Shown one piece after another: positions 11,956 through 24,638 of a stretch of 64,000 nt of DNA. A model generated the notes under the pieces. The model was not told where the DNA came from, did not search any database, and saw only the letters and a program-made list of their open reading frames with translations. Location of the stretch: contig QANU01013978.1 in NCBI GenBank assembly GCA_003254905.1, positions 218,815 through 282,814 on the forward strand, given 5' to 3'. The stretch comes from Nissolia schottii (taxonomy: Eukaryota; Streptophyta; Magnoliopsida; Fabales; Fabaceae). How positions within the stretch are numbered: position 1 is the first letter of the stretch; every line of letters begins with the position of its first letter. The position numbers were made by a program, and so were the translations under genes.

Positions 11956-13640
11956 AACCCCTCCCCCACAATAAATTATGATGCTATCTTCTACCTAACA
12001 TCTTTTTCACAATAAATAAAAGATACATTATTACCAAAAAATTCACACATATATCAAAATCAAAACACAGAAGAAAGCAAACAAAAATCACAATCACAAC
12101 CAATCAAAAAATCTCAATCATAGAAAATATATTCCTAAAATCAAAGAAGTAAAATAATTGACGATTTGTGTTCCATGTTGGTAGAACCTTGTATTTCACG
12201 TCAAAAGAGACATAACACTAGCAACCTTGTATTTGTAGGCAGATGCGCTCAGACTCTATGGGTAGGTTAGGGTTACGTTAGAATGAATAGAGTGGGAAAG
12301 GTTATGTTTGATAAAGTGCTTGAAAATGCCTTTTGATTGATTATGTTGCGACTCAAAGGTTTTTGGAAAATAAATGAGGTGAAAACTATATCAAATTCAA
12401 ACTTACTACACGCATGGTGAAATAGGAAAGACTTATTGAATTGGGGTAGAGATTTATTATAAATCAATTTTTTTATGCGATAGAAATCAAGTCTTATCCA
12501 TCATGAGGACAGGTTTAAAAATTTGATATGTATTTTGAGAGTAGGAGACACCAAAAAATGGAAATAATTGTGGTGTGATTCAGAGCTATTTTTAGAGGTA
12601 ATCGGAAGAAATGAGTAATAACAATTAAGAGTTTTTTTATTCTTGAGAAAGAGGATAGAAGGAGAGGGTCTTTTAAATAATAGTTACTTGCAACTCTTGC
12701 TAATAATTTGGTGTTTGATCAATGATTAAATCAAAATGGAAGATCAATCTTTTTGGGAATGGAATATGGTTTCGTTTTGTATGCAATATTTAATTTGTTA
12801 TCAGGTCATCATTTTAGTTGGTATCCATTATTTTTTTTTGTGAAAATTTCACTGATAGTAGTAAAACTTGGTTCATGGATGATTTCTGTCTCAACTTTTT
12901 CAAATATTGGAGTATTATATAGCAATCTCTCAAAAGAAACTTAATTTCATAGTATTTTGACTCAGACGAGGATAAGTTTAATTTTTTCCTTAGTTTTTTG
13001 TTTTATTTACACTTTCTCAATAAGTTTTATATACAATCTATTTATACTTCCTATCTAAAATAATATAATACATCACAATCTTCTTTAGTATTGTAAAAAT
13101 GATAAAAAGAGTCTGGATGTAAACAATAGTATGATTTCTAGAAATAAAGATTATATGATGAAAATTCGCAAGATGATAATCACATTGATGAAAAAATTAA
13201 GACTTATATTGGTCATAGATTAACACTTTTTTTTTTTTAGTATAAACCTTTTAACTGTTTTATAATGAAATTGTATTAGCTTATTCAACTTTACATTATT
13301 ATTAAAATATCACGCACTAACTTGACCTAAATGTAATTTATATATATTACTCGGCCAGGAGCCAATAAAATTAACTAACTAACGGAATGACAGCTAAGCG
13401 TAACAGCTATTTAACTAACCAACTAAACCAACTGACTACACTCTCCAACGCAACACAAGAAAAATTGGTTACAGTCTCACAGAATAGCGAACATTCTGAC
13501 TCTACATTAAATTTTCCCTTAAAACAGATGTAATAAATGAAGTAGAAAAAGAAAAAAAAAAGAAAAAAAAAAGAGGTTGCATGTTCACAGATAACAGATT
13601 CTCCATGAGTGAGCGTGAAGCATTCGAAACGTGGCTAATC
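11956..13640. other. Intergenic DNA upstream of the fructokinase gene
   Basis: AT-rich, with no recognised coding sequence. About 13360-13450 holds repeated 'aactaac' words and a short GC-richer patch just before the gene. The fructokinase promoter must lie in the last part, but no clear TATA box can be singled out. Confidence 0.5.
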
Positions 13641-13892
13641 GGTTGGCTGTGAGAAGAAGAATAATAAGAACAAGAAAAACTAACCAAGCGAATCAAAGCT
13701 TAATCACGCATTATCATTATTATTATTATTATTATCCTTTGCTCACTCCGCAACTGTCATCAACAAACAGCACAGTAATCCGCAGCAACCCTTTGCATTC
13801 TCTCTCTTTGTTTCGGCCATTCCAAAGCCAAATCCTCCACTGTCAATTCTCACGCCGCTATAACGTTAAGAAACTGAACTTCGATTTGTTTG

Positions 13893-16800
13893 ATGATGGC
13901 TCTTCACTGTGGTGCTTTCTGCATCAGAGGCGCGGCGCCTTCTACCCGTCACCCTCCGGCAGGTTCCGTCAAGCTCGCTCGCCGCACCGTCAGAACCCCG
14001 TCCTTTTCCTCTCCTCTTCCCTCTCACCCTCCCAAATTGAATCTCAGAGGTAAAATCGGCTTAGGTTTCTGGGCTCTTTCTTCCTCTCCCGTTTTCTTGA
14101 TTTCTGGTGGGATGAACTTTCAGGAGCCGTGGAGCGCTGTTTTTGTTTTAATCGGGAATTTCGGAAGCTCAAGCTGAATAAATGTGCTTGTACTTTGTTG
14201 ACTAGTCCGTCCATTTATTACTTTTGTATTGTGAGAATTGCAAATGTTATGCCCCCTTTTGATCATTTGGCACAGTAGAAAGCGGTGTGAAGATGAGCCA
14301 GTGCGTTCTATTTTTGTTTGCAGCTTTGCGTGACTTTTGGAAGGTGTGTTTGGAATTTGGGATGAACTTGTTCTGGGGTTCGGCGCAACTTCTAATCACA
14401 AACTTCCTGAAAACAGTTTTTTTTGAGAACTTGAGTAGCTTTTTTGCTTTGGTTTGAATGGATTTTCAATTTTTCAGCTTTTCGATGTGACAGGAAAGGC
14501 GTTACCTGGCGGCGATGGGACGCCTGAGACGAAGGAATCACCTCTTGTGGTTTGTTTTGGGGAGATGCTCATTGATTTTGTCCCTACTGTCAATGGCCTT
14601 TCTTTGGCTGATGCAACTGCGTTTAAAAAGGCTCCGGGAGGTGCCCCTGCTAATGTTGCTGTAGGCGTGGCCCGTTTAGGAGGTTCGTCGGCTCTTGTCG
14701 GGAAGGTACTATATAAATAATTCTCAAGGTTCTTTCTATGCTTTTGATAGGTAGAGGGAGGATTGTGTTTTAGTTGCTTTGCTTGCAAACCTGGAATCGC
14801 CAGCATCTCATATTCTCATGCTTCTAAACTTGTTCCCCAAAGAAGGGGCATGTCTTGTTAATGCCATAATGCTTGTTTTGGAAACTAATTTTTATGTTGG
14901 AAGAACACAAGGTTGATCAAATGATGATCTGGAACTTGGTTGTTTCTTTAATCCAGTGATACTGTGAAACGCCTGATATATGGTGTAATCTGTGCCTGAA
15001 TCTAGTGAACTGGTATGCAGTTATGCTTTTTGTCACTTTTGGAAGTTTCCTATGTGGCCTGGCAGCGGTATTTGAATATTTCTCGTGAACAGGGAGCACA
15101 AGCTCCTTATATATGCCCATGAATGAACTCTTCAAGCATGAAATCTGTTCTAGAGGCAAGCAAATTGTAAAAGAAACATGTTAGTCTGTGAAGCTGAAGT
15201 TCGTTTGTGAACAAAAGTTAATTTCTTCAATATTGAAGTGGCAATCAGAGATCTCTTATTGTTCGCATTCAGAGTCATCCAAGTTTATTAACTTTTCTCA
15301 TTGTTATACTGACTTTATTAACTCGTTGGTTTCATCTGGCTCTTGCGTATAGTGCTCAGAAATTGATTCTTTAGGTATTAAAACACTTGATGTTTTATGC
15401 ACTTCCTTGCTGGTTTAGTGAGTAGCTTCACTCTACAATCGTTACCTGATAATTAATATTGTGATCTGTTAGGTTAGAAATTTGTCTGCAATTATACGTT
15501 TACAGCTAATTAGGTGTCATACTTGAAGTTTCTCTTCTAAATTGAAGTTCAACTAGTGTTTGATGCTTTATGCAACATGTACAGGTTGGCGCGGATGAAT
15601 TTGGATATATGCTTTCTAATATACTCAAGGAAAATAATGTAAACAATGAAGGGATGCTTTTTGACCCTGGTGCACGCACTGCCTTAGCATTTGTTACATT
15701 GAGGAGCGATGGAGAACGAGAATTCATGTTTTATCGTAATCCTAGTGCTGATATGCTGCTCCGAGAAGATGAACTTGATTTGGACTTAATTACGAAGGTA
15801 AAACCAAAGCTTCAATTTGTGGTAGTCAAATCAAACTAAAACAAAATGCATGTCATAATCCATATGAGTTGAATCAAAGGGAAACCAAATCACTAATGAG
15901 CAAGTTCTTCCACGTTCTTCTGTTGTAATTTTCTCATTCAGTTTAACTTGGTTCAGTTACTCAAAATACCTTCATTCTACTGGTAGTTTGTGGATTTGTT
16001 TAAACACAATAACTCACTGTCTAAGGACTCCCTTCAGGTTTCTTTTATACCAGGTAAAAAACAACAAAATGGTTGCGAATCATTGTTCCTTTTAATGTTT
16101 TACACTTCCATTCAATATTTGATTCATAACTTATGTAGTAACATTAATCGATAATTTCTTTCTGGCAGGCCAAGATATTCTATTATGGCTCTATTAGTCT
16201 TATAACAGAACCATGCAAATCAGCACACATTGCTGCTGCAAAAGCTGCAAAAGATGCTGGTGCAGTTCTGTCTTATGACCCCAACCTGAGGCTTCCTTTA
16301 TGGCCTTCTGCCGAGAGTGCTAGAGAAGGAATTCTGAGTATGTGGGAGACTGCAGATATCATTAAGGTTCCTCTCCTATCAATAGGCCAGCATATATTTT
16401 CTTTGTTCTTTAGTTCCCAACAAACTTTTCTTGTTCCCTTTTTCGAGAATACTTTTTACCGGGGAATATAAGATAAAGAGACAATATCATTCTACTGGAA
16501 CCAATCTGATTATTATTTTCAGGTAAGTGAAGAAGAGATTACTTTTCTCACAAAAGGTGAAGATCCATATGATGATGCTGTTGTTGAAAAGCTATTCCAT
16601 CCAAACCTCAAGCTACTCCTTGTTACTGAAGGTGCAGCTGGTTGCAGGTACTACACCAAGGTAATCTTTCCAAAAATGGTGTTATTTTAAAGTAATTTCA
16701 ACTCTTCTTCTAATATTTGTTTTTTGGATTTTTTTTTAAAATTATTTATTTATTTATTTATTTATTTTAAAAAAAGTGGACTGTTGATCAAGGAGATATG

Positions 16801-17932
16801 AAATAATCAATTTTCTTTAGGTACCTATGGTTAAGGTCCTTGTTCCAAATCTTGCAGCCTTACATTAGTTGGAATTGAAAATTATTTAGAATATCAGGGA
16901 TGTTTTGTTACTAATCAATCTGCATTGTTGAGATTCATATCTTTCAGAATTGATGACGCCTGGGAAAACTATTAACTATGCCTAAAAATAAGTCCTGACA
17001 AATGATGAGTTCTAACAATAATTATGCTGCAAAATTTATTGTATAAATGTTACTTATGATTTGAAACTTGTCCTGCCTGTCTTTCCGCAGGAGTTCAGTG
17101 GCAGAGTCGAGGGATTGAAGGTGGATGCTGTTGACACCACAGGTGCTGGTGATGCTTTTGTGGCTGGAATATTATCACAACTGTCTGTGGATCTTTCATT
17201 AATTCAGGTGAGCAAGATATCTTTGCTTTTGATGTTAATTGTCTCAAAACTTTACTTCATAAAACTATAGAAGCTTGTGCTGTGTGGAATATTAACTATT
17301 GTTTGAAATCTCAACGAGAAACTTCCCGGTTTCTTCCTTGTCACGCAATGTGAAACAGAGAAGAATTAAAATGGCTTGATTAAAATCATCTCCCTGAACA
17401 TCCACACACAAAGCAAGGTTTTGGCGTGAATGATCTATGCCTAGCCAGGCTTGCTTGTAGTAGAGGCTAATCGATGATGCCAACATAGTAATTATTGTTA
17501 GTTTTAATATGATAGCTGATATTGCGGTGTTTCTTCGATTTTTTTTCTTCCATACTTGTACATAGTTCATGATGTACCTGACTTTGTGAAAACTCCAGCT
17601 TTCTGGTAAAATGCTCAATTTTATGGAAAACACAGGAAAAACAATTGTGTGTTGTCATATCTTTTTCTCTTTCAAATTTAGTTTCTCAGTTCTGAATGTC
17701 TTTCTTTTTCATCTGATTTATTTTCATTCATTCTAACCGTCCTTTATTCCTTGTATATTTTCCGTTAAGCGCCATTTTCTATGGTTTCAACTTGCAGAAA
17801 GAGGACCAGTTGAGAGATTCTCTCAAGTTTGCTAATGCATGCGGTGCATTGACCGTGACCGAGAGAGGCGCAATACCCGCTATGCCCACAAAGGAAGCTG
17901 TTCTGGACGCCATGCTCAAGCCTGTATCGTAA
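13893..17932 (+). CDS. FRK3: Plastid fructokinase (FRK3 type, PfkB family), complete, seven exons
   Basis: Phosphorylates fructose to fructose 6-phosphate with ATP, here most likely in plastids. Exons: 13893-14049, 14494-14705, 15585-15797, 16169-16366, 16523-16660, 17091-17207, 17798-17932; all junctions are GT-AG and phases agree. The product is 389 residues (388 if the second ATG at 13896 is used), close to the 384 I recall for Arabidopsis FRK3. Residues 1-52 are rich in S, R and P with few acids, as in a transit peptide. The PfkB signatures are [18 protein letters not shown] (about 99-116) and [13 protein letters not shown], with the catalytic Asp at about 327. Conserved blocks such as [21 protein letters not shown] and [12 protein letters not shown] fit fructokinase rather than ribokinase or adenosine kinase. 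Intron 5 holds a (TTTA)n run near 16741. Confidence 0.95.
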
Positions 17933-18017
17933 CTTCGCAGCCTAACCTCTAATTCTGTGAGGATCTACCAGTTTTTTGTGTGTAAATTCTTAGGTGCTTT
18001 GTGAGCTAAAAGCAACA

Positions 18018-18023
18018 AATAAA
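18018..18023 (+). terminator. FRK3: Probable polyadenylation signal of the fructokinase gene
   Basis: AATAAA lies 86 bases after the stop codon and is followed by a T-rich stretch. It is a plausible near-upstream element, although plants tolerate many variants. Confidence 0.5.
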
Positions 18024-18780
18024 AGCTTTTTGTTTTCAATAATTTGGCTAGTCTCATGCTGAATCAATCAAAATTCTATTTAGCAATCCTTTCCATCATT
18101 GAGTTCATCCAACATCAGCTTGTATTGCGATCAATATTTCATCCAATTTTATAGTGAGATCAATTTTATTGTGTGTTTAAATAAGTAGACATAGATATGT
18201 ACTCAGACTTTAACGTTATTTATGAATTTTCTCATTTCAGGAATATTTTCCAATAGTTTAATCAAAAAATCATGGTTTTTTTCCGACCAGTTTTACGCCA
18301 ATTCCTTGCCAGTTTTACGCCAATTCATTGATTTAGTTTTATTTATAACTTATGAATCAAATAACGTAATTGAGCAACTTTTTTTAATCCCAACATTGAA
18401 AATTTGAAAATAAAATTTGGTAAACACTAAACACTACATAAATGACGTTGTTTACCTGCCAATGCCATAGCCTCCATAAGGCTTAGTCAAACCAAGACTT
18501 AACTGGTAAACCATATCATTCTTCATTTTCCTTCAAAATTTGTTGTTGGGTCAAACATTCTTCTTTTCAAATTGACCGAATGGTATAGACGCTTTCAAAC
18601 CATTACTTAGAAAAGGAAAATCATGTACCTCATTTCCTAAAGTGGAACGCTTTCAACCATAAATATATTAGGTTAAAAAAAAACAGTTGTGAGCTACACT
18701 TATTTTGGTGACTATCTTAACCGATCTAAAAAAAAAGGACACTCACCTAAATTAAAGGGTGTCAAAGGACACTCAAAAAC
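18024..18780. other. Intergenic DNA with a 22-bp direct duplication
   Basis: The 22-bp unit ccagttttacgccaattc-ttg occurs twice back to back at 18287-18308 and 18309-18330 with one difference. Otherwise AT-rich with no gene. Confidence 0.6.
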
Positions 18781-18782
18781 TT

Positions 18783-18789
18783 TATAAAG
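18783..18789 (+). promoter_or_regulatory. TATA box of the polcalcin-like gene
   Basis: TATAAAG lies about 120 bases before the expected coding start. A transcript would start near 18815 and have a CA-rich leader of about 90 bases. The intact core promoter argues that the locus may still be transcribed. Confidence 0.5.
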
Positions 18790-18906
18790 CCAAGTTCTTT
18801 ATCACATTGACTTCTAAATCTCCAATTTTTAGATCAACCCCAAAAAACTTTAGAATAAAGAAGAAACTCATTGTCACACACACAACACACACTCATTCTA
18901 ACAATA

Positions 18907-19242
18907 ACGGCTGATGATACCCCGCAAGATGTCGCCGACAGGGAGAAAATATTCAAGAGCTTTGACGCCAATGGCGACGGCCAAATCTCATCGTCAGAGC
19001 TTGGGGAAGCGCTGAAGAATTTGGGGTCGGTGACGGCGGAAGAGGTTCAGAGGATGATGGATGAGATCGACATTGATAAGGATGGCTTCATTTCTTATGA
19101 GGAGTTCACAGAATTTGCTAAGGCCAACCGTGGCCTAGTGACAGACGTGGCCAAGATTTTTAAAGGAAATCTTACCTTTGTTAATGAAGTTTCATTTTTT
19201 CTTTTCATTTTTCTCTTGTGGTGTATTTCCTCTTACAATTAG
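18907..19242 (+). CDS. Polcalcin-like two-EF-hand protein lacking ATG start and normal stop
   Basis: Polcalcins are 80-86 residue pollen calcium-binding proteins and known allergens. Their genes lack introns, as here. The sequence from ADDTPQDVADREKIFKSFD to NRGLVTDVAKIF aligns without gaps to the family. EF loop 1 (about 20-31) is DANGDGQISSSE and loop 2 (about 55-66) is DIDKDGFISYEE, both with intact calcium ligands. The expected initiator is ACG (18907-18909), and no in-frame ATG precedes it. The first downstream ATG (18914) is out of frame. After F85, where relatives stop, the frame continues for 26 residues with a hydrophobic run SFFLFIFLLWCI, to TAG at 19240. Either ACG initiates (A at -3, G at +4) or this is a young pseudogene. 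Confidence 0.75.
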   Translation, partial: TADDTPQDVADREKIFKSFDANGDGQISSSELGEALKNLGSVTAEEVQRMMDEIDIDKDGFISYEEFTEFAKANRGLVTDVAKIFKGNLTFVNEVSFFLFIFLLWCISSYN

Positions 19243-20453
19243 AAAGGAGACATTGTGTGTGTGTGTGACGTGATTTTTATATAATACGTGATGACAATGA
19301 GAGGTTCATTCAATTCATGAAGAGTCTATGTGGTTTGAATTTTGTTATATTAGAACCGTTTTGAATATTGTATACGACTAGTTCTATTTTTGTGTTTGGT
19401 TTGACCAATGCAACATTGTTATATAACAAAACCCCTTAACCTAGACATATATAGAGGTCAGAGGTAGGTGACTAACAATTATTTACAGTTAGAGATGATC
19501 TAATCTCAAATTGGGAATCATAAGACAAAACCAGTTGTATACGGCATCTTAAGAAAGAAATTAGTGAAGAATCACAAAGCACTAGTAAAAATTATGTTAC
19601 GTCGTAAAGCGACACTTTAGATAAAAGAAAATGCTTTGTGTGTGCGAAAGTTAATTTTCGTGATTGCACAACAAAGAATTTTATCGGGCAAACACCTATA
19701 ACTTTTGGTTTACCACCCTGATCTTTCCCTATCTTCAATTGCTATTTCGGATTGGTTTAATCAATCATTCGTACAATTTTTACGACAATTCTATTAGGCC
19801 AAATAACAATATTGGTTCCAATAAATGTGTTAGTTAGTGCCCAATTCTTCAATCAAGTTACTATCTGAAGGTGAAGTATCACTCTGTAATTGAACCAAAC
19901 AAAATGGTGCTATACGAGACCCAATAATTTCTCCATCTTAAATGTATCTAGACACCACATGGTTTGATACACTAACCAGTCTCACCTAATCTTCATCCAC
20001 TCTTTCCATTGGCTTGAACCCGGGGTAATCTAAAACTTGTGTTTGCATTAGAGCCAAGATCATACAATGGCTTAGAAAAAAACAAAGATGATGGCAATAA
20101 CTTAAAAGAATAAACAAATAGCCCTCTTCGGGACATTATACTAAATAAAACCTGATGGTATAATATAAGAAATATATAATATAGAAAAAACTCAATTTTA
20201 AAGATAAGCACATATTTTAAAGTTTTCCACATGAATTAAACACTAACCTAAAAAGAAATAATGAAAATTCATTACACTTTCCCCTTTGTCAAAAAAAAGG
20301 AGAAGGTAAAAGGGAAGACATGTAAAATAAAAAATAAAAAAAATCTACACCTAAGAGATCCTCTATTCTATTTACAACAAAAACATTTCCATCTAATCCT
20401 TTAGCACAAAAGTGAGAAATCATGGCAAAAAATGTAAGGAAGTTATGTTTTTT
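19243..20453. other. Intergenic DNA between polcalcin-like and kinase genes
   Basis: AT-rich. It includes the likely 3' untranslated parts of both convergent genes and a MITE scrap at 20119-20190 (listed separately). No other coding sequence is recognised. Confidence 0.5.
20119..20190 (+). mobile_element. Scrap of the same MITE family as at 62337
   Basis: The word acctgatggtataatataag matches acctgatagtatagtataag of the MITE at 62337-62793 at 18 of 20 positions. The preceding gccctcttcgggacattata loosely follows that element's end. The far end is missing or unrecognisable. Confidence 0.45.
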
Positions 20454-22791
20454 CTAACGACAATAAAGGTAAGCATCATCCTCGAAATCTGAGACTCCTA
20501 ACATTGCCAGAGCCAAGTGACTCTTCATCTCACTATTTTTTACCTGTAATTGTGTGTAATAACCGGAGTTCCTTCTCTTAGAGAAGACAGGCTCTTGTTC
20601 ACCTTTAAGTATTGCGAGAATCTCGTGTATGCCGGGCCTCCTTGACTCTTCGTTTGTGACACAGGCAGCGGCTGCTTCAATCGTTCGAGCCATTTGGCCC
20701 GCGAATCTCGGGCTGCGATCGAGTCGAGGATCAAGCAACTCTTCGATGGCTACTTTCCCTTTTTGTAGCAAAGGCTTTGCCTGCATATGTATATGAACAT
20801 TAGATATGAGCGAGACGATTCTTAACATGGTAACAGAGTCTCTATCACCAAGTGGTCTGAGAGTTCGATTTCAATCACCTCCATCCTTCTAAAAAAAAAT
20901 ATGTCTAATTTAAGCTCAAGGTATAACAATTGACCATTGACTTACCCATAAGACCAAGTTCTCCTCTCCCGGAGGCCGTTTCGCTTCGATCGGCTTCCGG
21001 CCAGTTAAGAGTTCCAATAAAACCACTCCAAAAGCATAAACATCAGTCCTATCTGACACCTTACCATGCTGGAAATACTCAGGAGCCAAATAACTGTTCA
21101 GGAAGCATAGGCATAGAATTGATCCTTATGAAGAATAAAATAGAATTTGCAGGATCCATATGAAGGCATTAAGTTCTTACCCAAATGTTCCTTTGACAGT
21201 TTTGCAAAGGAAAGGAACCGAAGGTGCAGAAGTCCATGAAGCTAATCCAAAATCACATAACTGCATAATTAATCAAAACAACAACAAGAATCACTTGTTG
21301 GTTCTGTTTAAGATACATAAAAAAAATTTTTGCGGTACTAAACTGAAAACGATCGGCGAGAAGGCTTCTTCTTACCTTGGGAGTCTTCTTAGAAGAAAGC
21401 ATAATGTTGGAAGGCTTAATGTCTCTGTGAACAACACATCTTTCAGTTCCATAATGCAAATAAGCCACGGCTTCCGCAACCCCAATCGCCACTTTATACC
21501 TCGCGGACCATGGAAGCGATGAACCACCCTTCACACCCTTCTTCCTACCTATAAAATAGGCAAAAGCCACAATCAGTAAAACACTTAAGAACTCATCAAA
21601 TTCAATTGTAACACAGGATTCAAAGTAAAGAAAGCGTGTTAACACCACACCGTGTAAGCGATGCTCTAGGCTTCCACCCGAGACATACTTGTACACCAAA
21701 AATAAACCTTCCTCCGAGTCAATGCAGAAACCAAGAAGAGGAACGATGTTCGGGTCATGGAGGGAGCTAGCAATCATCAATTCTCTGCAGAAGGCCTTGG
21801 CACACTCCTTGTCTTCCTTGTCCAGCCGTTTGATCGCGACCGCGGTCCTCCATAGCCCTACTCTTCCCCTGAAGACACAACTCAATGCACCTCTCCCCAA
21901 CACCCTACCTATCAGTCAACAACAACTAAAAGAATGAATCTAAACCTCACACAAAGGAAACAAAATTTGATTTTCTTCAACAAAAGCATGCGGTTGAAAA
22001 TAGAATGCACACTCAAATTATTCTTTCAACTGCCTACGTGACATCAAGTTGATCAAACCTAGGCAGATTTTGGATATCAATTTTGTCCCTCGGTGTCTAT
22101 AACATATTCAAACACCAATTTAGTTCTTAAATACAAAGTTATTCTATATTCTAAAGGACCAAATTAAAATAAAATTTCTCTAACAAAAACCTCAATTTAT
22201 TGAAGAACCAATTGTAACATTTGCTCAGGGGAAGAAAAAAGGGTTACCTTTGGAGAAGTTATTGGTGGCATGCACAATCTCATGGTAGTAGAACCTGATC
22301 AGATTGTTAGAAACAGGGGAAACGCTCTTCTCCAATGGCCCCAGCCTCTTCCACTTCACCATATCCCTGGCTCCGGGCTCGAGCTCCAAATTCACCATCA
22401 AGAAGGCGGCAGCAGCAGAAGAACAAGAACAAGAACTCATGCTGAATGGCTCAAGCTCAAGCTGCTGCTGATTGTTACAGAAACTGAACCTGAAAGATGA
22501 GTGAACAGATTGAGGCTCGGCATTGTTCACCGATTCTGGCCCAACGACACAAGATTCCTTCAGTGGCAAGGCCTTGCTCTGCTCCAAAGTTGTTGTCATC
22601 TTTTTGTCACTGCAAGGAGAAGGTGGCGGGGAAGGAGCAACGCATGAAAGTGCAAAGTCCCAGATGAGTTTCCTCAGGAAGGCTCTGAATTTGAGCCTCT
22701 TGTAGTCAGAACATGCATCGGAAACTGCGGGGGAAGCGCTTGGAGGAGTTTCTGGGTCACTGGAATATTGGTCCATTGAATCAAAACCCAT
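20454..22791 (-). CDS. Receptor-like cytoplasmic Ser/Thr kinase, complete, six exons
   Basis: Exons in gene order: 22791-22248, 21908-21651, 21548-21376, 21260-21181, 21093-20946, 20780-20454; all GT-AG, phases consistent, 509 residues. The first ~165 residues are low-complexity (S, P, C rich) with no signal peptide or membrane span, so it is a soluble kinase of the RLK/Pelle family. The kinase domain has the Gly loop [11 protein letters not shown] (from 186), the ATP lysine in VAIK (208), HRDIKPSN with catalytic Asp ~310, DFG Asp ~328 and [10 protein letters not shown], so it is an RD kinase with every key residue. The domain is followed by a short tail ending [10 protein letters not shown]. 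Ligand, partner and exact subfamily are not evident. The (TA)n tract at 22928-22973 lies about 140 bases before the ATG. Confidence 0.92.
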
Positions 22792-22926
22792 CTTGAATCT
22801 TGAAGAGAAAGTTTGAAGCCGTTTTTTGCTTGTTGGGTAGGAGAGAATTCTTTTTATTCAAGAATGTAGAGAAGAATGAGTGACAGATGGTTATGAGAGA
22901 GAAAATTGGAGGATATATATATAGGA

Positions 22927-22927
<1 letters not shown>

Positions 22928-22973
<46 letters not shown>
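22928..22973. repeat. (TA)n microsatellite in the kinase promoter or leader
   Basis: About 22 TA units, interrupted only at the left end, lie 137-182 bases upstream of the kinase ATG. The length is likely to vary between individuals. Confidence 0.9.
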
Positions 22974-22976
<3 letters not shown>

Positions 22977-23615
22977 GAGAGTGATATCTCTGCTTTTTCA
23001 AGATTTTGGTTATTTCAGAAAGTTTAAATAGAAGTCAAGAGGAGGATGGCACTAATGGTTCAGAAGTGAGGGAAGAAGAGAATCTTGAATTTTTAAGATT
23101 GAAAGAAGACAGAAAGAAGAACCAACAAGGGAACACTTTCAATTTCCAGCACAATTCATTCTTCTATGCTAAATTTCTTAATTTTTAACAACTTTTAATG
23201 TTGGACTTATTGAGATTTATTATCATTCTATGTTTTATAAATTTAGATAAATATTGTAAAAAAATATATCTTAAACTTAAATAACTTTTAAATCTTTAAA
23301 CAAAATTTATTAAAATCATATAAAATATATAAAGGATCTTTCATTGAACTTGAGTGGGATAAGTGTGTGTATATATATATATATATTTTAGATCTTAAGG
23401 TTGGGCGCTCTACGAAAAAAAGGAGGACCATTAATTGTGTAGTTATCAATTTGATTCGGTAAAGGGAAGCTTGTGGATATCCAATAAGATGCGGCTGTAG
23501 AAGCTATCAGTTTATGGAATTTAAATTGCAGGTGCTTGATTCATCCACAAATTTGGAAGATAGAGATCGAGTTTTAATATTTTCGTCCTTTCAAATAAAG
23601 AGATGAATCTGCACG

Positions 23616-23672
<57 letters not shown>

Positions 23673-24638
23673 AATAAAATACTCCTATAATAATGCTAAC
23701 GTGATATGCTAAGTCTAAGACAACATAGATCACGATTCTGTCGTTTTAATTACACGAGATTTAAGTCATTAAAATTATTATAACTAATAGAGTTTGGCAG
23801 ACACTTACCTTTGCGAAGCAATTTTTTTTTATGTAATAAATAATAGTAAAATAAATAATTTAATATTTTAAAAAGTAGATAGAGATGTTTGAGAGTTTGG
23901 AGTGACTGTTGAAAGATTAGTGGGTTAGTAGGTGAGTTATTAAATTTTTGTGTGTAAAAGATTGTATGAGTATTTTAGAAATTATAAAAATTAGACACCG
24001 GCGACAATTCAAGCCATGTTTCCTTTATATTAACTGACTGTAGAGATAAAATATAAAAGTATAAAGTAAATATAATTATAAAAATTTTAGGTTAAATTAA
24101 TTAATTAGTCTATGAACTTTTTGAGAAATTTAAATCAGTTTGTGGCCATAGAATCAATTAGTAAGTTATCATTTTTTTTAACGGGAAAATATATGCAAGT
24201 TCATTGAAATATGAATTTAAGTGAGAATGAAGAAGTAGTTGAAGTCCAGTACAGAAAATGGAAGTTCCACAGCAAATTAGGAAATCCAAGTACAATCAAG
24301 AAAACTAGAGAAAAAGGACAATTCAATGTAATAGTACTAAGAAACTTTAAATGGTAAGAGGTTTAATCAATGACCTATCTTAGTCACTTTAGGAGTACCA
24401 GGGGAAGGAGATGAGAAAAGAAGAATTAGAATGGGGATATGAGGTACATAATATTAAGAGAGAAAATACAAAAAAGAAGAGAGAAGTACCACACGGATCC
24501 TGCCACACAAGGCCAACAAGTCAAGTATTTGTTGTTCTTGCTATGCCACTCTTTCTTTGCGCATCCATTTCCGTGTCAGCTGACACGTTGGCTGTATTTG
24601 TAACAAACTCTCTGGCTATGCTACCGTGTGTGTTGCCT
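22974..24638. other. Intergenic DNA, no gene recognised
   Basis: AT-rich. Contains a short (TA)n tract near 23371-23386 and a compound (TA)n(GA)n repeat at 23616-23671. The open frame at 24411-24641 has no recognised domain. Confidence 0.5.
23616..23671. repeat. Compound (TA)n(GA)n microsatellite
   Basis: About 8 TA units pass directly into about 20 GA units. The same compound type occurs in DEG7 intron 2 at 60110-60185. Confidence 0.9.

Noticed and set aside
14917-15159. Antisense open frame in fructokinase intron 2
   Set aside because: It lies entirely in intron sequence with no homology.
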